Position numbers and translations under genes: made by a program
In this document: positions 10,679 to 23,812 of the stretch, in pieces
How positions within the stretch are numbered: the first letter of the stretch is position 1
Layout: every line of letters begins with the position of its first letter
Assembly: GCA_964036295.1 (NCBI GenBank)
Contig: OZ038467.1
Span: 8,378,170 to 8,442,169, forward strand
DNA from: Plumapathes pennacea
Taxonomy: Eukaryota; Cnidaria; Anthozoa; Antipatharia; Myriopathidae
Length of the DNA stretch: 64,000 bases
Reading direction: 5' to 3'
Notes under the pieces: model-generated
Told to the model about the DNA's origin: nothing
The model's database searches: none
Seen by the model: only the letters and a program-made list of their open reading frames with translations

Positions 10679-12650
10679 GCGATCTTGATAAACATCAGGA
10701 CAGAGGTAATGAACTGTCAAGCCCAGTAATTATCCAAGTCAGTCGAAGAGATTAATTGGTTTACCTATACTACTGAATTTAACCAGTGATTTATATAATA
10801 AGGTTAAAATATAGCTACCCTGCTAGCAGAGCCTCCGAGTAAACGTCAGAGACTCTGCCAACGTTCTCGACTTTCTTTGTTGAGCATGCGTGAGCCGTTT
10901 ATCGAAACTTTTGGATGAGTCAAACCAGTTTCTTTGTCTCAATAAACCGGTCATACGAGTCGGGGCTGCACCGCATGTGCAGTTCGGTAAACTGCTGACT
11001 GTTTCTGTGCCCACGGTGTTCTTTGAAACGAGGCTTCGACAGGCTGGTCGCATAGGGTTCGCGCATGCTCAACGGAGAAAATGGAGCTCGTTGGCAGAGC
11101 CTTCTTTTTCTTCCTTCGTTTCCAACGTAGAGAGAGTGAAGAAGGTTCTGCTCGCAGGGTAAAATATAGCTCATCAATAAAGTGTGTTTCAAAACAGTCT
11201 CCCCTTCTTCTCCTCCACCAACACAAACACGCGAGTCCCTCAGTCAGTAGCAGAATTGGCCTGTGTGAAATCGCGCCGTTTGTTTCACCTGTTGACCACG
11301 ATCACAAGGGAGGGGTGTTTCGATATTTTCAGATCAGATAAATTCTTCAGTATTCGCAGCTTGAAATGGTTGGCTTGAGGATCGATAAAACAACAAGGAC
11401 GTGCCGCAGGATTTGAAATCGAAGTGTCACATATAAGCGTGTGGCGTGACAAAGAAGGTTAGCTCCCAAACGCGCCTAAGTGACCCGACGTTTTCCAATT
11501 TCATATCGGAGATCCGACGAGAGAGTTGCTGAAAATGTACTTAAACTGTTCGAACAAATGAAGTAGGACTCTGATAAATTGCTCCGAGGAAAGGTGATGC
11601 AAATGTCTATTAGAAAAGCAAGACGTCTATACAATGAATGGGTAGAGTTTGTATCACAAGTTTCAGCAGGGTTCACGTGAAAAGCAACTTAGTGCTGTCC
11701 AATCACGAGTTACTTGCCTAATTTTCTATTATGGCGGGACTTTATCTTGTTATTTGCTCACGTTTACTCGTAATCCAAATGGCGTCACTCACTTCTGACA
11801 AGGGTCACGTGATGGAACTTCAAGAACTGTGGTGAACAAAAGATGACGCCACTTTTGAGTCAATTTGTTTCAAGCGACGATGACAATACACCTGGATTAC
11901 AAAGATTAATTTGGTCTTGAGGCCAACAAAATGAGTATTTTTTTTTTCAAATTAGAGTGAAGTGACTCGTTAGTAAATGGTAATCTACGTTTCAGAGAAA
12001 TAATACATGGGCTAAGTAAACAATTATTTCTAACTTCATGCAACTACAAAGTTGCTATAAGTTTGATACGTATATATATAAGCTATTCTTTTCTTGTATC
12101 CCAATCATTCAAACAAATCGAAATAAGAAATGAAATTGAACATTTGTTTGTTATCTCTTTCATACACAAACATTTGCGAACGTTTCTGTTAGAACTACTA
12201 GCAGAGCCTGCCAGCGAGCGGCAATATAGATATTCTTTCATAAAGACGAACAAGAACATATAGTTAAAACTAGCTAGTTTCCTTGTTATGTTGATAAGTA
12301 GATTTTCGTCGAGGAAGCTAAAAACGGACAAACTGACTTGTATATTCTAAAAATTCTACGATAGTCAATATCTCGGCCGATCTGACACATCCAAAATAGA
12401 CTGGGAAGGACAATAACAGAACTGAAAATGAGGCAGAGGCAATTCATTGATTATTATGGTCTGCGTGTTTCCACGCCTTTTGTCACTCAACTGTGTACGT
12501 GGGTTCGCTAGGAAAAAAATTTAACACCGAGTAACATGACCCAGCGGTTAACAATTTTGCCCTGAAATAATTAATTGCCTTTTCTAATTAAATGCGAGCA
12601 AGTAAAACAACACTTATTTCCAGTCTACGTCACTGGTGAAGGTGAGCCTT
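10292..12650. repeat. Segmental duplication 1, second copy
   Basis: Matches 1-2076 at high identity; it starts inside the receptor gene (CGGGATCGTAAGCTGACGAA) and ends GGTGAGCCTT at 12650. The second copy carries the 343-bp MITE at 10817-11159; the first has about 55 bp extra near 760-830. Apart from the receptor end no gene is present. Confidence 0.8.
10817..11159. mobile_element. MITE with 12-bp target duplication, 343 bp
   Basis: Absent from the first copy of the duplication, where about 527-545 reads through. Terminal inverted repeats are CCCTGCTAGCAGAGCCT and the complement of AAGGTTCTGCTCGCAGGG. The direct repeat TAAAATATAGCT flanks it (10805-10816, 11160-11171). It has no coding capacity. 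A similar end, CCCTGCGGGCAGAGCGTCTC, occurs alone at about 14224. Superfamily not recognised; a 12-bp duplication is longer than usual for MITEs. Confidence 0.75.
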
Positions 12651-15600
12651 TTATTGCTTGTGACGACACAAGCTTTAAATTGGAACGATTTTTTTTTTAT
12701 TTTTATTTTTCTGGGTTAGACAGATGCATGCGGTGATTGGTTCATATTATCATGTGATTTGTGATGACGTTGTGATCAAGTGACTTGGCGGGCGAGCAGT
12801 TTCGCCATTTTGAAGACAGCAAGTTGCTTGCCTTAGTTGGCTCTGTGGATTATTTTATGGACCGCTCATCTTACTTACAAACGCATACGCCAGCTGCGGT
12901 AGACCCATACTAAATTTCATTGAGCGGTTTTGGCTTGGGTCGGTCCGTTCAGCCTCAAAAGCCATATTGAAAGCCATGAAAGCAAATGCAATGAACTTAT
13001 CAATGAACTGCATAACTATGCACAACTGTACAGAAATGTACGAAGAATCTGATATCCAGAACCTGGAGAACTTGAAGGAACAAGCTGAACGAAGGCGCTC
13101 GAGATACAAAGACGAGAACCTGTGTAAAGACGGCGATTCTTGACAAGCGCTTGATAGCGGATTATATGGAACTGTTTAGTATGAGGGTGAACTTGAAGGT
13201 ACTTTGTATTCTTTTACTTTGTATTATTCTTGCTGATACAAGTAAAGCGTCAGAAAATCTGACTTTTGTTTGGAATCAAAATTTCACTCTGCGTGCATTT
13301 ATGTTGTTGTTGCGACATTTTGGCTCGGTGCCATGAACGTCAAACAATCAGTGGAACAGATGGCGTTATTATTCGAAAATTGGGAAATGGCTGAGGAAAA
13401 AGTGACCGTTGGTAGATCTTGCTTCGCTCAGTTTTATTGTATTCCCACAAATGTTTATGTGAAAGAAAACCGAAGTCCTCCAAGACGAAGTCGTGAGCCA
13501 AGCCACGTACCATTGAATTACCTTTCACGCATTTTGAACAAGAGTAGAAAAGCAGGCGACTAATACAAGAATACATTTCAAAGAATGTCCCAAAGTCGTC
13601 AAAAGTTCATGATTATACCCGAGCTTACGTACTTCACAATGCTAATGCGTTCCGTGAACGTGCATGTAAACAACATGGAAACAATAAAAAGCCACAGATG
13701 GAAATGGAAAGAGAAAATTAGGATCACTAAACCATCGCTGCGAGAAAGCTAGAAGCTCAAAAAGAAGATTGCCAAAAGTAACCGAGGTGCTAAGATACGT
13801 TTGTATTTTAAAATGTGTTAAAACACAGGCATTGCAAGATCAGACGTATTCAGAGATCAAAATCACAGAACCAAGTACAATGGGTTTTCTCTGTCAAGGG
13901 ATATAGAAAAAAATTCCGGTCCTTCAGTTGTTGATCCAAACAAAACGATCATCGGTTGGCTTTCTGGATGCACGGAAGCCATACTTTAAGAGCGATTTTG
14001 GCTTGCATTGTTTTTAAGCGTCGGAAGACTTGAAAATAGCCGTACACAAATGCTTGATGTGTTACCAGCGGGACCCCCGTAAAGTACGAAGGGTTGTGTT
14101 TTGCAAATGCTCGATTATAGATACCGCTTCAACCAATGTATCTGTGTTCTGAACAATATTTGTGTGAAAGAACATCGAATAAGTAGTAGAAGACGTGTCG
14201 AAACTTGATAGAACTTGAACTTTTCCCTGCGGGCAGAGCGTCTCCCTTTGTCGGAAACTCTGCGGCTTTGTGTAACGCGCGGCGTATACGAACAGTCGGC
14301 GTTTAACTTCGTTTTGCGTGCAGTAAAGGTTCTTTGTTTATTGTCTGAGGATATTGAATTACTAATAGGATTGAGGCAAATATCACGCGAGATTAAGATA
14401 CAAGATCTGTCAATGAAATGTCACGAGCATAATATCATAGAACGGGGAATCACGAATCATCAGCTACTTAGCTTTCACTCACGCCGCTTTAACAAAAGCA
14501 GGAAAGACCGGCAGGCGATTACATCGAGAATATTTGTCACTGAATACCTCGAAGTCTTCAAGGTTGATATCCGACTATCCGAGCCGTAATTGTTCGCTCC
14601 ACAAGCCCTTGATGCACGCCTTTGTTGTCACGGTATTCAAACGTCTGCAGCTTCCGATAGAGATTAATTTCGTATCGACCCAGAATTTTGCGCTAAAGCT
14701 TAATGCATAGCAGTCTTGAACATATTAGTGATCAGACTTGTACATGTAGGATGCGTAACGTCTGAGATGGCTTTTTCATACGAAGTAATTTCATCATGGG
14801 AAGTGTCATGTTTTAGGCCCCGTCCACACTACGCCGGATAAATTTGAAACTTACGGTTAGGAAAACGCTCTTCAAAGTGGATAAATTTGAAAACGCCGGC
14901 TTTGCGTTTTGGTGTGGACGAAAAACATTTTGAAAACGGAACTTTTCGAAAACCCTGACTCACGTGTTCACGTCAAGTGGTTTCAAAGATTGTCAGGGAC
15001 ATTTGTAGAGCAATAACAATACATTTGGGCCCGGAAACATTTTATCCGTTTTCCAGTGTGGACGGAAAACATTTCTTGCGTTTTCAGAGTGAAAGTTGCG
15101 TTTTCAAATTTATCCGGCGTAGTGTGGACGGGGCCTTAATGTGCTACAGCTACTTGAACATGATGCACACGCTGGGAAGATGAGATAAGGCTATTACGCT
15201 GTCTTACAGCTACTTAAGATGTCGGGTATTCCCCAGTCAATCCCATTACAAAATGACAACACAGTTCCTCCACAAAACATGTCAGCTTGAAAATTCACTC
15301 AACAAGGTTGCCAGGTTGTATAGAAAGCGTCACACAAGTACTGTCACGTGCATCGGAAAGCAATGAAAACTGGGTTGTTGCAAACGAAGAATATTCCTAC
15401 GGGGCCTTCGATAATTGTTTTCTCTCAATTATTATAATACACTTTTTCGTGAATGTCTGTTTGACCGAAATTAGAAGAAAAGAGGGCAAGAAAAATAAAG
15501 GGAGCTCTTGGATCCGTCATTTGCAAAAACTGACTCGGCTATAATATCTTTTGCATATAAACGCACGACAAAAGTTCCTCTCCCGGGACCCCGCGTGTCT

Positions 15601-15657
15601 CTATTGATTGTACTAATGACGTCACAAGCGGACTGGCCACGGGCCTGTCTTGTTTTG
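12651..15657. other. 3-kb block present only in one copy of duplication 1
   Basis: The first copy jumps from 2076 to 2079 across the position where 3,007 bp stand here, so this is either an insertion here or a deletion there. No terminal repeats or clear target duplication were found. It holds a MITE (14816-15135), an isolated MITE-like end near 14224 and sequence distantly related to 6740-7160. Short frames (13151-13336, with a hydrophobic start; 14215-14589, without a proper ATG start) match nothing I recognise and are not conserved. Confidence 0.5.
14816..15135. mobile_element. MITE, TTA target duplication, 320 bp
   Basis: Ends GGCCCCGTCCACACTACGCC and its exact complement, with inverted arms continuing through GGATAAATTTGAAA. 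It is flanked by TTA at 14813-14815 and 15136-15138. The interior repeats CCGTTTTC/GAAAACG motifs in both orientations. A 3-bp TTA duplication suggests a Harbinger-type origin; this is inferred. Confidence 0.8.
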
Positions 15658-16500
15658 AATTTGAAACAAACAAGCCGACTCCATGGCCACTATCACAATC
15701 ATGCGCAGTAGCGAATAGCACTTTATACTGCCCACATAAACAAATGTTTGTCAAGCTAATCTCTTTGCTGAGCTTTGTTTCGTGTCTACAGTGTTGCATT
15801 ATAACCATAGAATAAGATACGCACTGCGAAGTTTTATTGTCAGCTAGGCCGCCAGAAAACCTGCACTTCGCGAATTGCGCATGATTGTGATAGTGGCTTA
15901 TTAAAACTGAGTCCTTGTCATGCTGAGGTAATTGCTCCTGTGCAGGAGCAAAAACACATTGATGAAGTTGTCAGTGAACCAAAATAAACCTAAAATAATT
16001 TATATTGGTGCATACATGCAGGTGTTTAGAGTGTTATCCAACTTAAATAAATTGAACTCGACTGTGCCGTAAACGAATGTTTGTCAAAGAAATCTCTTTG
16101 CTGAGCTTTGTCTTGTGTCCACATAGTTGCACTTATAACCATAAAATATGTCACGCATTGCCAAATTTTATTGTCATAGTTAGCCCGCCAGAAAACCTGC
16201 ACTTCGCGAACTGCGCATAAATGTGAAAGTGGCTTATTAAAACTGAGTCCTCAAGCTCAGGTAATTGCTCCTGTGCAGGAGCAAAAACACATTAATGAAG
16301 TTGTCGGTGAACCGAAATAAACCTAAAAAAAAAATTAAATTGGTGCATGCAGGTGTTTAGTGTTATTCAACTTAAATAAATTGAACTCGACTATGCCGTT
16401 TATCCGCATCATCGCCCAGAGAGCTGTCAGTACCTTTACCTAAAGTATCTAAAATTAGGGAAAAGAGGTGGAGGGATTTAAATAACTTCGACGAGTAAAT
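15658..16500. repeat. Block shared with 2079-2500, partly tandem-duplicated
   Basis: The unit from AATGTTTGTCAA..AATCTCTTTGCTGAGC through CTCCTGTGCAGGAGC to GAACTCGACT..GCCGT occurs twice in a row (about 15740-16072 and 16074-16400). The locus at 2079 has one copy. The palindrome CTCCTGTGCAGGAG is kept in each. Non-coding. Confidence 0.65.
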
Positions 16501-17165
16501 CTACACAGGTAAATGGAACTTTGATACTTTTTTTTTTGTCTCCTTGTTTGTTACGCTTTGTGTTTTGGTCGGCCATCGAACCGCAAGTTTTCCCCTACAG
16601 CACGCGATGTTTCCACATAAAACAACACTTTGTGCAGACTTACACGCTCTCCTCGACAAAATGAAGGCATTAGCTCTTACCACCGCTTGAAATATCAGTA
16701 TACCTCGAACACGAACTTTGTCCAGGTTAGCCACAAACATCAGTCTCTTATGAGAACGTTGTTCGTTATCTTTTGTTTTACCGCCACAGTTTCAGTTGAT
16801 CGTTTGATCTCTCGTGAGAGTGCTTGGTGCCTCACTACTTTAATCTCGTGAATTTCATTCAAATCAAAATGACATCAACATATAGATTTTGAGCTAAAGA
16901 ATCCAATTAAATCGACTATGCCGTAAGGTCCCTTTAACACTCGACGAATCTTTAGTCGATCACAAGGAAAGCGTGTTTCGATATTTTAAGATAAAAAAAG
17001 TATTCAGTTTTAGCAGCTTGAATTTGTCGAATTTGAAATCCAGGTTTTAATCGTAAAATGGCGCAAGCGTATACTACAGCGTATGTAAAGCTTACTATTA
17101 CCATTTTAGTCTGACAATGAAATCTTGTTTGGTGTAAGATCAGTCACTTTCTGTTGCAGGTGAAA

Positions 17166-18105
17166 ATGAACAGTGCTATAAAGAACGTAGCCCAAGTGAA
17201 CGAGACAAGACACTCATTAAGCCTCCTTTCTCGCTCTGAAGGCATCGCTTATGCTGTGACATTCACTGTCGAATTTATCGCAATAATCATCGGAAACGCT
17301 ATTGTTATTGCGGTCTTTGCAAAGAGTAGACAACTCAGGCAACGGAAATCCCATTGGCTTCTCATCAACCTTTGGAGGGCCATTCTGGTTGTATTATCTG
17401 GCCGAAAAGTGCGACCTGTGGGATTACACAGAATCGCTCATCATTCTTGTAGCAGTAGACACCGTCTCCCTGTTTTCGTCCTATGCCTCGCTAATAAACT
17501 TAGCGGTAACTTCATTGGAAAGGATGTACGCCACTCTGTTGCCCTGGAAACACTGCTTGCTCGGAGAAAGAAAATATCACATGATGATCGGGCTCAGTTG
17601 GTTCACATCGATATTCTACTTGCCCGTTGTCAGTGCGGCAGAGCGCTACGGTAGGATTTCGCTCGCTGCGTTCAACTACGTCTGGCTGTTTTCCGCCTGT
17701 TTTCTTCTCCTGATAATTGTCGTCAGTTACGCTAGCATTTGGGTCAAGTTCAGGTTCTACACACCTCTCCAGCACCACGTGGCCACTGCACGGGATTGTA
17801 AGCTGACGGTGTCTTGCTACATTGTCACAGCAGCTTCTGTAGTGACCACTCTTCCCGGCACAGTTTTATCTGTAGCTGTATTCTTGTGTCCTCTGAAGCA
17901 AAGTTTGTCGAGAAACGACGCCAACCGCGTTCTGTTGTACGCAGCCTTTCTAATTTTCGCAACTTCCCTAGTGAATCCCATCGTTTACTCGTTCAGAAGG
18001 CCGCATTTTCGGCGAGATGTCCCTCGTCTATTTTTTGAAATTTCATTTGAGAGACGAGTGCAGCCGATAGAAATGAGGAACAGAGCGGAGGCGGTGAATC
18101 ATTAG
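17166..18105 (+). pseudogene. Class A GPCR, family A, TM2 deleted and frameshifted
   Basis: The frame opens at ATG 17166 after the splice site TTCTGTTGCAG and encodes a short N-terminus and TM1 (IIIGNAIVIAVF). It then runs from HWLLINL straight into WRAILVV: compared with the paralog at 35230, 30 bp coding for TM2 (including LAIADLLVG) are gone. TM3 to the tail continue in another frame up to 18105 (FGGPFWLYYL, SLERMYATL, NPIVY, PIEMRNRAEAVNH). The frame change at GGAGGGCC is shared with the copy at 35230, so it predates the duplication, while the TM2 deletion is private. It cannot make a seven-TM receptor. Confidence 0.85.
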
Positions 18106-18547
18106 ACATAGCAGCGTTTGGATTTCTTTGCTTCAAACAATCTCGCAGCAAACTAGTTTCCTTGCGGCACGCATGCTTATATTCTGTTAATACTAACATA
18201 AACAAAAAAGAAAATCCAATTCACTAAAAAAGTTATTTTTGCCATGTTACAACAAAATGAACTGTACAGAAATCGTATAAGAAATTATGTAAATTCTCGG
18301 CGTTTCGTTTGACATTTTGCTCTCAGGCTCTTTTCCTTCACCATTCGGAGATTCCGTGAAACTGACTCGCTAAAAAATTATGTTAAATGTTCAAACAAAT
18401 GAAGTAGGACTCTGATAACTTGCTACGAATGAAACTTTTCTCATGTTCCTCATGCGCCGGTATCCCCTGACATGCGAGGGTCACGTGACTCCTTCGTGAC
18501 AACTTCAGGTAGTCTGGCGAAAAAGATGACGTCACGTTTTAGTCAAT
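18106..18547. other. 3' flank of the family A pseudogene
   Basis: Matches 36200-36647 almost base for base and contains no gene. The Harbinger insertion point follows at AGTCAAT. Includes TGACGTCA-like and CACGTG motifs (about 18480-18540), which I do not interpret. Confidence 0.5.
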
Positions 18548-19160
18548 AGACAGATTTAGATAACACAACGCGACGTCAAATCGCGACGTGACGTGCCCGG
18601 TATAGCCTGGGTACGAGATATTATTATTTCCGGTCACCCGAGATGGCGTCGTCACTTGAAGTTCACGACGCGAGAAGAGCATTTTTCACGTCCTGTTGAC
18701 AACGCCTCGCTTATAAAGGTCAGTAATGCTATTTTTAAACTTAATACCGCCTTAGATATGTTGTTTTTACCTTTCGGTCCAAGGCAGCGGTACTTTAGTT
18801 GTTTCATTCGAGTTTGCGGCTGTCAAATTAAAGGTTTTTCCCGGTACATCTTGAAACAATTACTCAGGGCAAATGCCCTGCAGGGTAAGAGTAATAAAAC
18901 TTCGAGGTGAGAATGCTCTTCACTGTGTTTGATTCCATACCTGCCATACCTCCCTAAAACAGAATAAACACGACCCGTACGAATTTTTTTTCATGTAAAC
19001 AATGCACTCGAGTGTAAGTCTTTGCGTATGTTGTGCATATCGTATTGAGTCAATCCGTTCACTAGGCTGGTGCTAGTTTTCTCTTTGTCCCTCTCTTCTC
19101 TCCAAAGCGTTTCCTGGAGGTCACTCCATTGTCTGGCTCTGCTCTTCACACAGGTGACAA

Positions 19161-20145
19161 ATGGCAACGGCAAACTCCAGCACGGCCCCGAAAAAGTACG
19201 GACATCTCCATCTTACTGCATATTAATTTTGGTTCCTATGTGTTTCGTTCACATTGGTCCTTTTGAATTGAAATTAACCAAGACCAGAAGCCGATACTCC
19301 AGTATATGATTGTCAACATATTTGAGATGTGGACTATTCTTTTCAGGTGTGTGATGGTTTGGAATGAGGGCAAGGACTTGACGATGTTGAAGGAGGTGGC
19401 TGCTGAGGGAGTCCTTGTGAATAGAGTTGGAAGCCGGGAACGGGGAGCAGCATGGCAGAATGTTGCTGACTCCCTCAATGCCATCCATGGCTTTGGGGTA
19501 ACTCCCCGTTCCCTGAGGGATCGGTTTAACATTTTGTCAAAGAAGTTGAAAGTGAAGTTGAGCAAAGAAGTACGAGAGAGTGGTGGTGGTGATGATGGCC
19601 AGACTGAGGCAGAGAGGTTGTTGGAGGAGTTGATGGAAGTTGGTGAGGAGGCCGAGAAATTGGAAGAGCAGAGGGAAGTGAACAAGAAAGCAAAAGAAGA
19701 GGAACGGAGGCAGGCACTAGAAATGAGGGACAGGGCAATGGAGAGGTTCAGTGAAACAAGAAAAAGAATGGTGGAAGAAAAAGGAGAAGAAAAAAAAGAG
19801 AAGAGGAGAAGAAGATCGGGGATAGATGGCATGGAATGGTTGAGGGAAAGAGTTCAATTGGAAAGGGAAATGAGGACGGAAGAAATTGAAAGCCAGCGAG
19901 AAGAGAGGGAGTTCCAGAGAGAACAGAACGAGATACACATAAGACAACTGGAAGTGGCACGGCAGAAGCAGAGTGAGGAGATGAGGATGACACAACAATG
20001 CATGCTGCAGCAGCAACAACAGCAACAGCAGCAACAACGACAACAGTTTACGGCCATGCAACAGCAACTAATGGCCATAATGCAGCAGCAACAACAGCAA
20101 AGCCAGGCTCTGCTTGCCCTGTTCAATGTCAGAAAAGACAATTGA
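19161..20145 (+). CDS. Harbinger MYB/SANT-like DNA-binding protein
   Basis: Two exons are inferred: 19161-19195 (MATANSSTAPKK) and 19347-20145. They join in phase across a GT...AG intron (donor GTACGG, acceptor CTTTTCAG) and give about 277 aa. Residues about 12-75 form a MYB/SANT-like domain (VWNEGKDLTMLKEV, AAWQNVADSLNAI, SLRDRFNILSKK). It is followed by a long, highly charged coiled coil rich in E, K and R, and a glutamine-rich tail encoded by CAG/CAA repeats (19998-20110). In Harbinger elements this protein binds the element ends and helps bring the transposase to the nucleus. The frame is intact although the partner transposase is not. The plus-strand frame upstream of 19347 is intronic in this model. 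Confidence 0.8.
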
Positions 20146-20601
20146 AGTATTCATCTCTGCAGTATTTTATTGTGTTAAAGTTGCTGTGTTGTCTTTTAAA
20201 ATTTCAAAGCAAAAAAAAAAACAGCACAATATTCTGGTTAAAAAATGTGGAAATAGTTAAAAAAATAACAGAGATGCATTTCTTTCAATATGTTCAACTT
20301 GAGCTAATGCTTTATACATAAAATTGGCATCCACAAATTGTCTTTATGCTATACAAAAAATATACAAATGTTGTAATTTCATTTCATTGAGTGCAATACA
20401 AAGTTTTCACTTCAGTGAACAATCTTTATTGATCGGCACTGCACACAATATTGCAATTGCAATTGTACAAAATAAATTATTCACAGGATCCAATACAGAA
20501 TGAAATATCAGATTCTGGCATGCATGAAATCATTGTGTAATCCTGCACACCTCATCACTTCAAAAATTATTTCTCAGTGCAGGAATTGCATGGGAAGTAA
20601 T

Positions 20602-21043
20602 TCACCAAAAGTACTCCTGCAGTAATGGAGGTTGCACTTCAAAAGCTGTTGATACAAGATTGCCATAAAGGCAGGTGTGGGCATTCTCCAGAAGGGCACA
20701 CACGAAGCACATTTTGCCAACAGAACTTAAATTAATTTTCATTTGCTTTTTGAAGTCAATAAACTTAAAGTAATTTGTGATGTCACCGAATACCCACTCA
20801 ACAGCTACCCTCACCTCACTCATTGCTTTGTTGAACAGGGTTATTTCTTGCAAACCTCAATTCCGTACGGCATTCAGTGTCGTCCCAGTTGTTTATGTTG
20901 AATTCATCGTACTTCCAGTACGGAAAACTTCGCTTTGAACGGTTGGCGTCATATAAGACTGCAAACTCGATATCGTCGATCAGATTTTCGGCGAATGCGA
21001 TATTTAAGGCATCACGAACAGCGGCAAGACCACCACAAGCCAT
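20602..21043 (-). pseudogene. Harbinger DDE transposase, catalytic core deleted
   Basis: From the minus-strand ATG at 21043 the frame encodes a typical Harbinger transposase N-terminus (ALNIAFAENLIDDIEFAVLYD, then a YWKYDEFNI block and TELRF). It then meets the C-terminal part (NKAMSEVRVAVEWVFGDI...) at about 20840, which lies in a different frame. The VEWVFG block holds the last acidic residue of the DDE triad; the first two D residues and several hundred residues of core are missing. The two pieces overlap around CAACAAAGCAATGAG. No active transposase can be made. Confidence 0.85.
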
Positions 21044-21404
21044 GTTTCAGCACGATGAAAAAAATGCACACGAAAAGCAACGCAAGATTGGCGAGAACAT
21101 GACGCGAAATTGCTATTTAAAATCAAAGCACAACACACTATTAGACCTATTGCATGGTTTTAATTCAGATTCAGATTCATTCGAACGGGGAGTTTGGCCC
21201 CTCGATAAATGACCTACCACCCAGTGACTTTCCGAACGATCCACATTGTAGTCCCAATTCCAGAATGAAAATCATCACGGCCGATGGTCATCTAAATCAC
21301 TTTTGTCAACAGAACGTGACGGCGTCCTCGTCCCAGCCTTCCACGGCCTATGATGACGAATCACGTCGCGATTTGACGTCGCGTTGTGTTATCTAAATCT
21401 ATCT

Positions 21405-22589
<1,185 letters not shown>

Positions 22590-22590
<1 letters not shown>

Positions 22591-22978
22591 ATGGTGTAAT
22601 ATCGGAATTTATTACACGACTTCACATTTTCGAGTGCAAATACGGACCAAAACGAGTGCAAAGATGGGAGCGTATTGCACTCGTCAGGAACCAGATCAAC
22701 TAGTTTATTAGCTTACGTTATCAGTTTTCGCAAGCAAAGTTTACGAACGCGTCACTTTTTGTTCCATTTTGCGCGCGGCGAGAATGTTTGCCCTGCTTCG
22801 TTTGTCGTGTAATAAACAATTTATTACACGAAAAGTCGTGCAGTACGGCTGTATTTTTACTCGTCAGTTTTATTTTTTCTCACCTGAAGCAGGCTCGAAA
22901 AAATAAAACCGACTCGTAAAAATACTCCGCCGTATTGCACTCCTTCCCGTGTAATAACCTCTTTATATATTCCAGTTA
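22590..22978. mobile_element. MITE-like inverted repeat (TTATTACACG ends)
   Basis: The stretch runs from GGTGTAATATCGGAATTTAT to CCCGTGTAATAACCTCTTTA. Internal inverted copies include CGTGTAATAAACAATTTATTACACG (a perfect hairpin centred near 22815) and paired GAGTGCAAATACGG/CCGTATTGCACTC motifs. Repeated at about 37758-38143. Related ends are seen at about 4215-4240 and 56700-56840. Non-coding. Confidence 0.55.
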
Positions 22979-23254
22979 ATTAAATGTTCTTGCAGAAAAA
23001 AAAAAAAACAAAAACAAAAACAAAACTAAAGAGGAGTATTCATACAAACGGCTTCTATGCAACCAGAAAAAAAAAAAAACAAAACAAACAAACAAAAAAC
23101 AAAAAACGATAGAATGAATAAGAAGGTGTACTTGTTGTTTTAATTCAGTTATGTTGACGGAGGCCAACAATCGGTACATCTAGCGTATTATTAAAGGCTT
23201 TGTTATAAATTATAGTCTGGAGGTTGACGCGGAAAAGTTTTTTTCTACCCGTAA

Positions 23255-23686
23255 AGCCCTGGCCAAACGAGGTGCAAGTCAACGCAAGTCGATGAGAGTT
23301 TCAAACTTGCGCGGACTTGCGTTTCGTTTGGCCACCAACTTGCACGGACTTGCATCGACTTGCAGTGACTTGCATGGAATTTGAACATGTTCAAATTTTC
23401 ATGCAAGTCGACGCAAGTTTTTCACCTAAAACAGCGAAGAGCGCGTTAGCAAAGGCAAGTCTAAATAAAAAAAAAATCAAAAGTAAAAGCCTCCTCATTA
23501 AGTCCAGCTCAAGAGAGACTTTTTGCTCGGTTTCTGACTCAGAACCGTCTAAAAAAGAAAAAGTTTTTACAAAACTTGCATGAGCTTGCATCGACTTGCG
23601 TCTCGTTTGGCCACCTTTGGCAAGTCGATGCAAATTTTTCTGTCATGTCGAACTTGCATCGACTTGCATCTCGTTTGGCCAGGGCT
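23255..23686. mobile_element. MITE, TAA target duplication, 432 bp
   Basis: The inverted ends are AGCCCTGGCCAAACGAG and its complement, with TAA at 23252-23254 and 23687-23689. The interior is built of many GACTTGCATC/GATGCAAGTC units in both orientations. The second cassette carries it at the same place (38421-38851), so it predates the duplication. It lies 127 bp upstream of the intact receptor's start codon and so forms part of its promoter-proximal region. Confidence 0.85.
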
Positions 23687-23812
23687 TAAGTCAAACTTGG
23701 CTGACTCAAAAACAAACTGAGTTGAAGAAATAGAGCTAAATTCTGTGTTATTAATAAAACACTTCAACTTCCGCTTAAACTGGCAGAGCATTTCCTGTGA
23801 CCACAGAAGATC

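Larger units (their letters stand above)
18548..21404. mobile_element. Harbinger-type DNA transposon, internally deleted, 2857 bp
   Basis: The terminal inverted repeats are about 44 bp with one mismatch, beginning AGAYAGATTTAGATAACACA. The target duplication AAT lies at 18545-18547 and 21405-21407. The second cassette preserves the empty site (AGTCAATTTG at about 36641). It contains a MYB/SANT-like gene on the plus strand and remnants of a DDE transposase on the minus strand, the two-gene layout of PIF/Harbinger elements. Classical members prefer TWA targets, so AAT is slightly off. Near-perfect ends suggest recent mobility, presumably with transposase supplied from elsewhere. Confidence 0.9.

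Noticed and set aside
13151-13336. 61-aa frame with a signal-peptide-like start
   Set aside because: No known domain, no conservation in the related DNA at 6900-7160, and continuation only in other frames.
14215-14589. 124-aa frame
   Set aside because: Opens at a TTG, its first ATG is deep inside, and nothing is recognisable.
19236-20141. Minus-strand frames of up to 198 aa, rich in S, L and C
   Set aside because: They are antisense shadows of the MYB-like gene with its glutamate and glutamine codons.
19998-20321. Ala/Thr-rich frame
   Set aside because: Out-of-frame reading of the CAG/CAA repeat of the MYB-like gene plus its 3' end.
23391-23633. 80-aa minus-strand frame
   Set aside because: It lies inside the MITE at 23255-23686 and reads its GACTTGCATC units.
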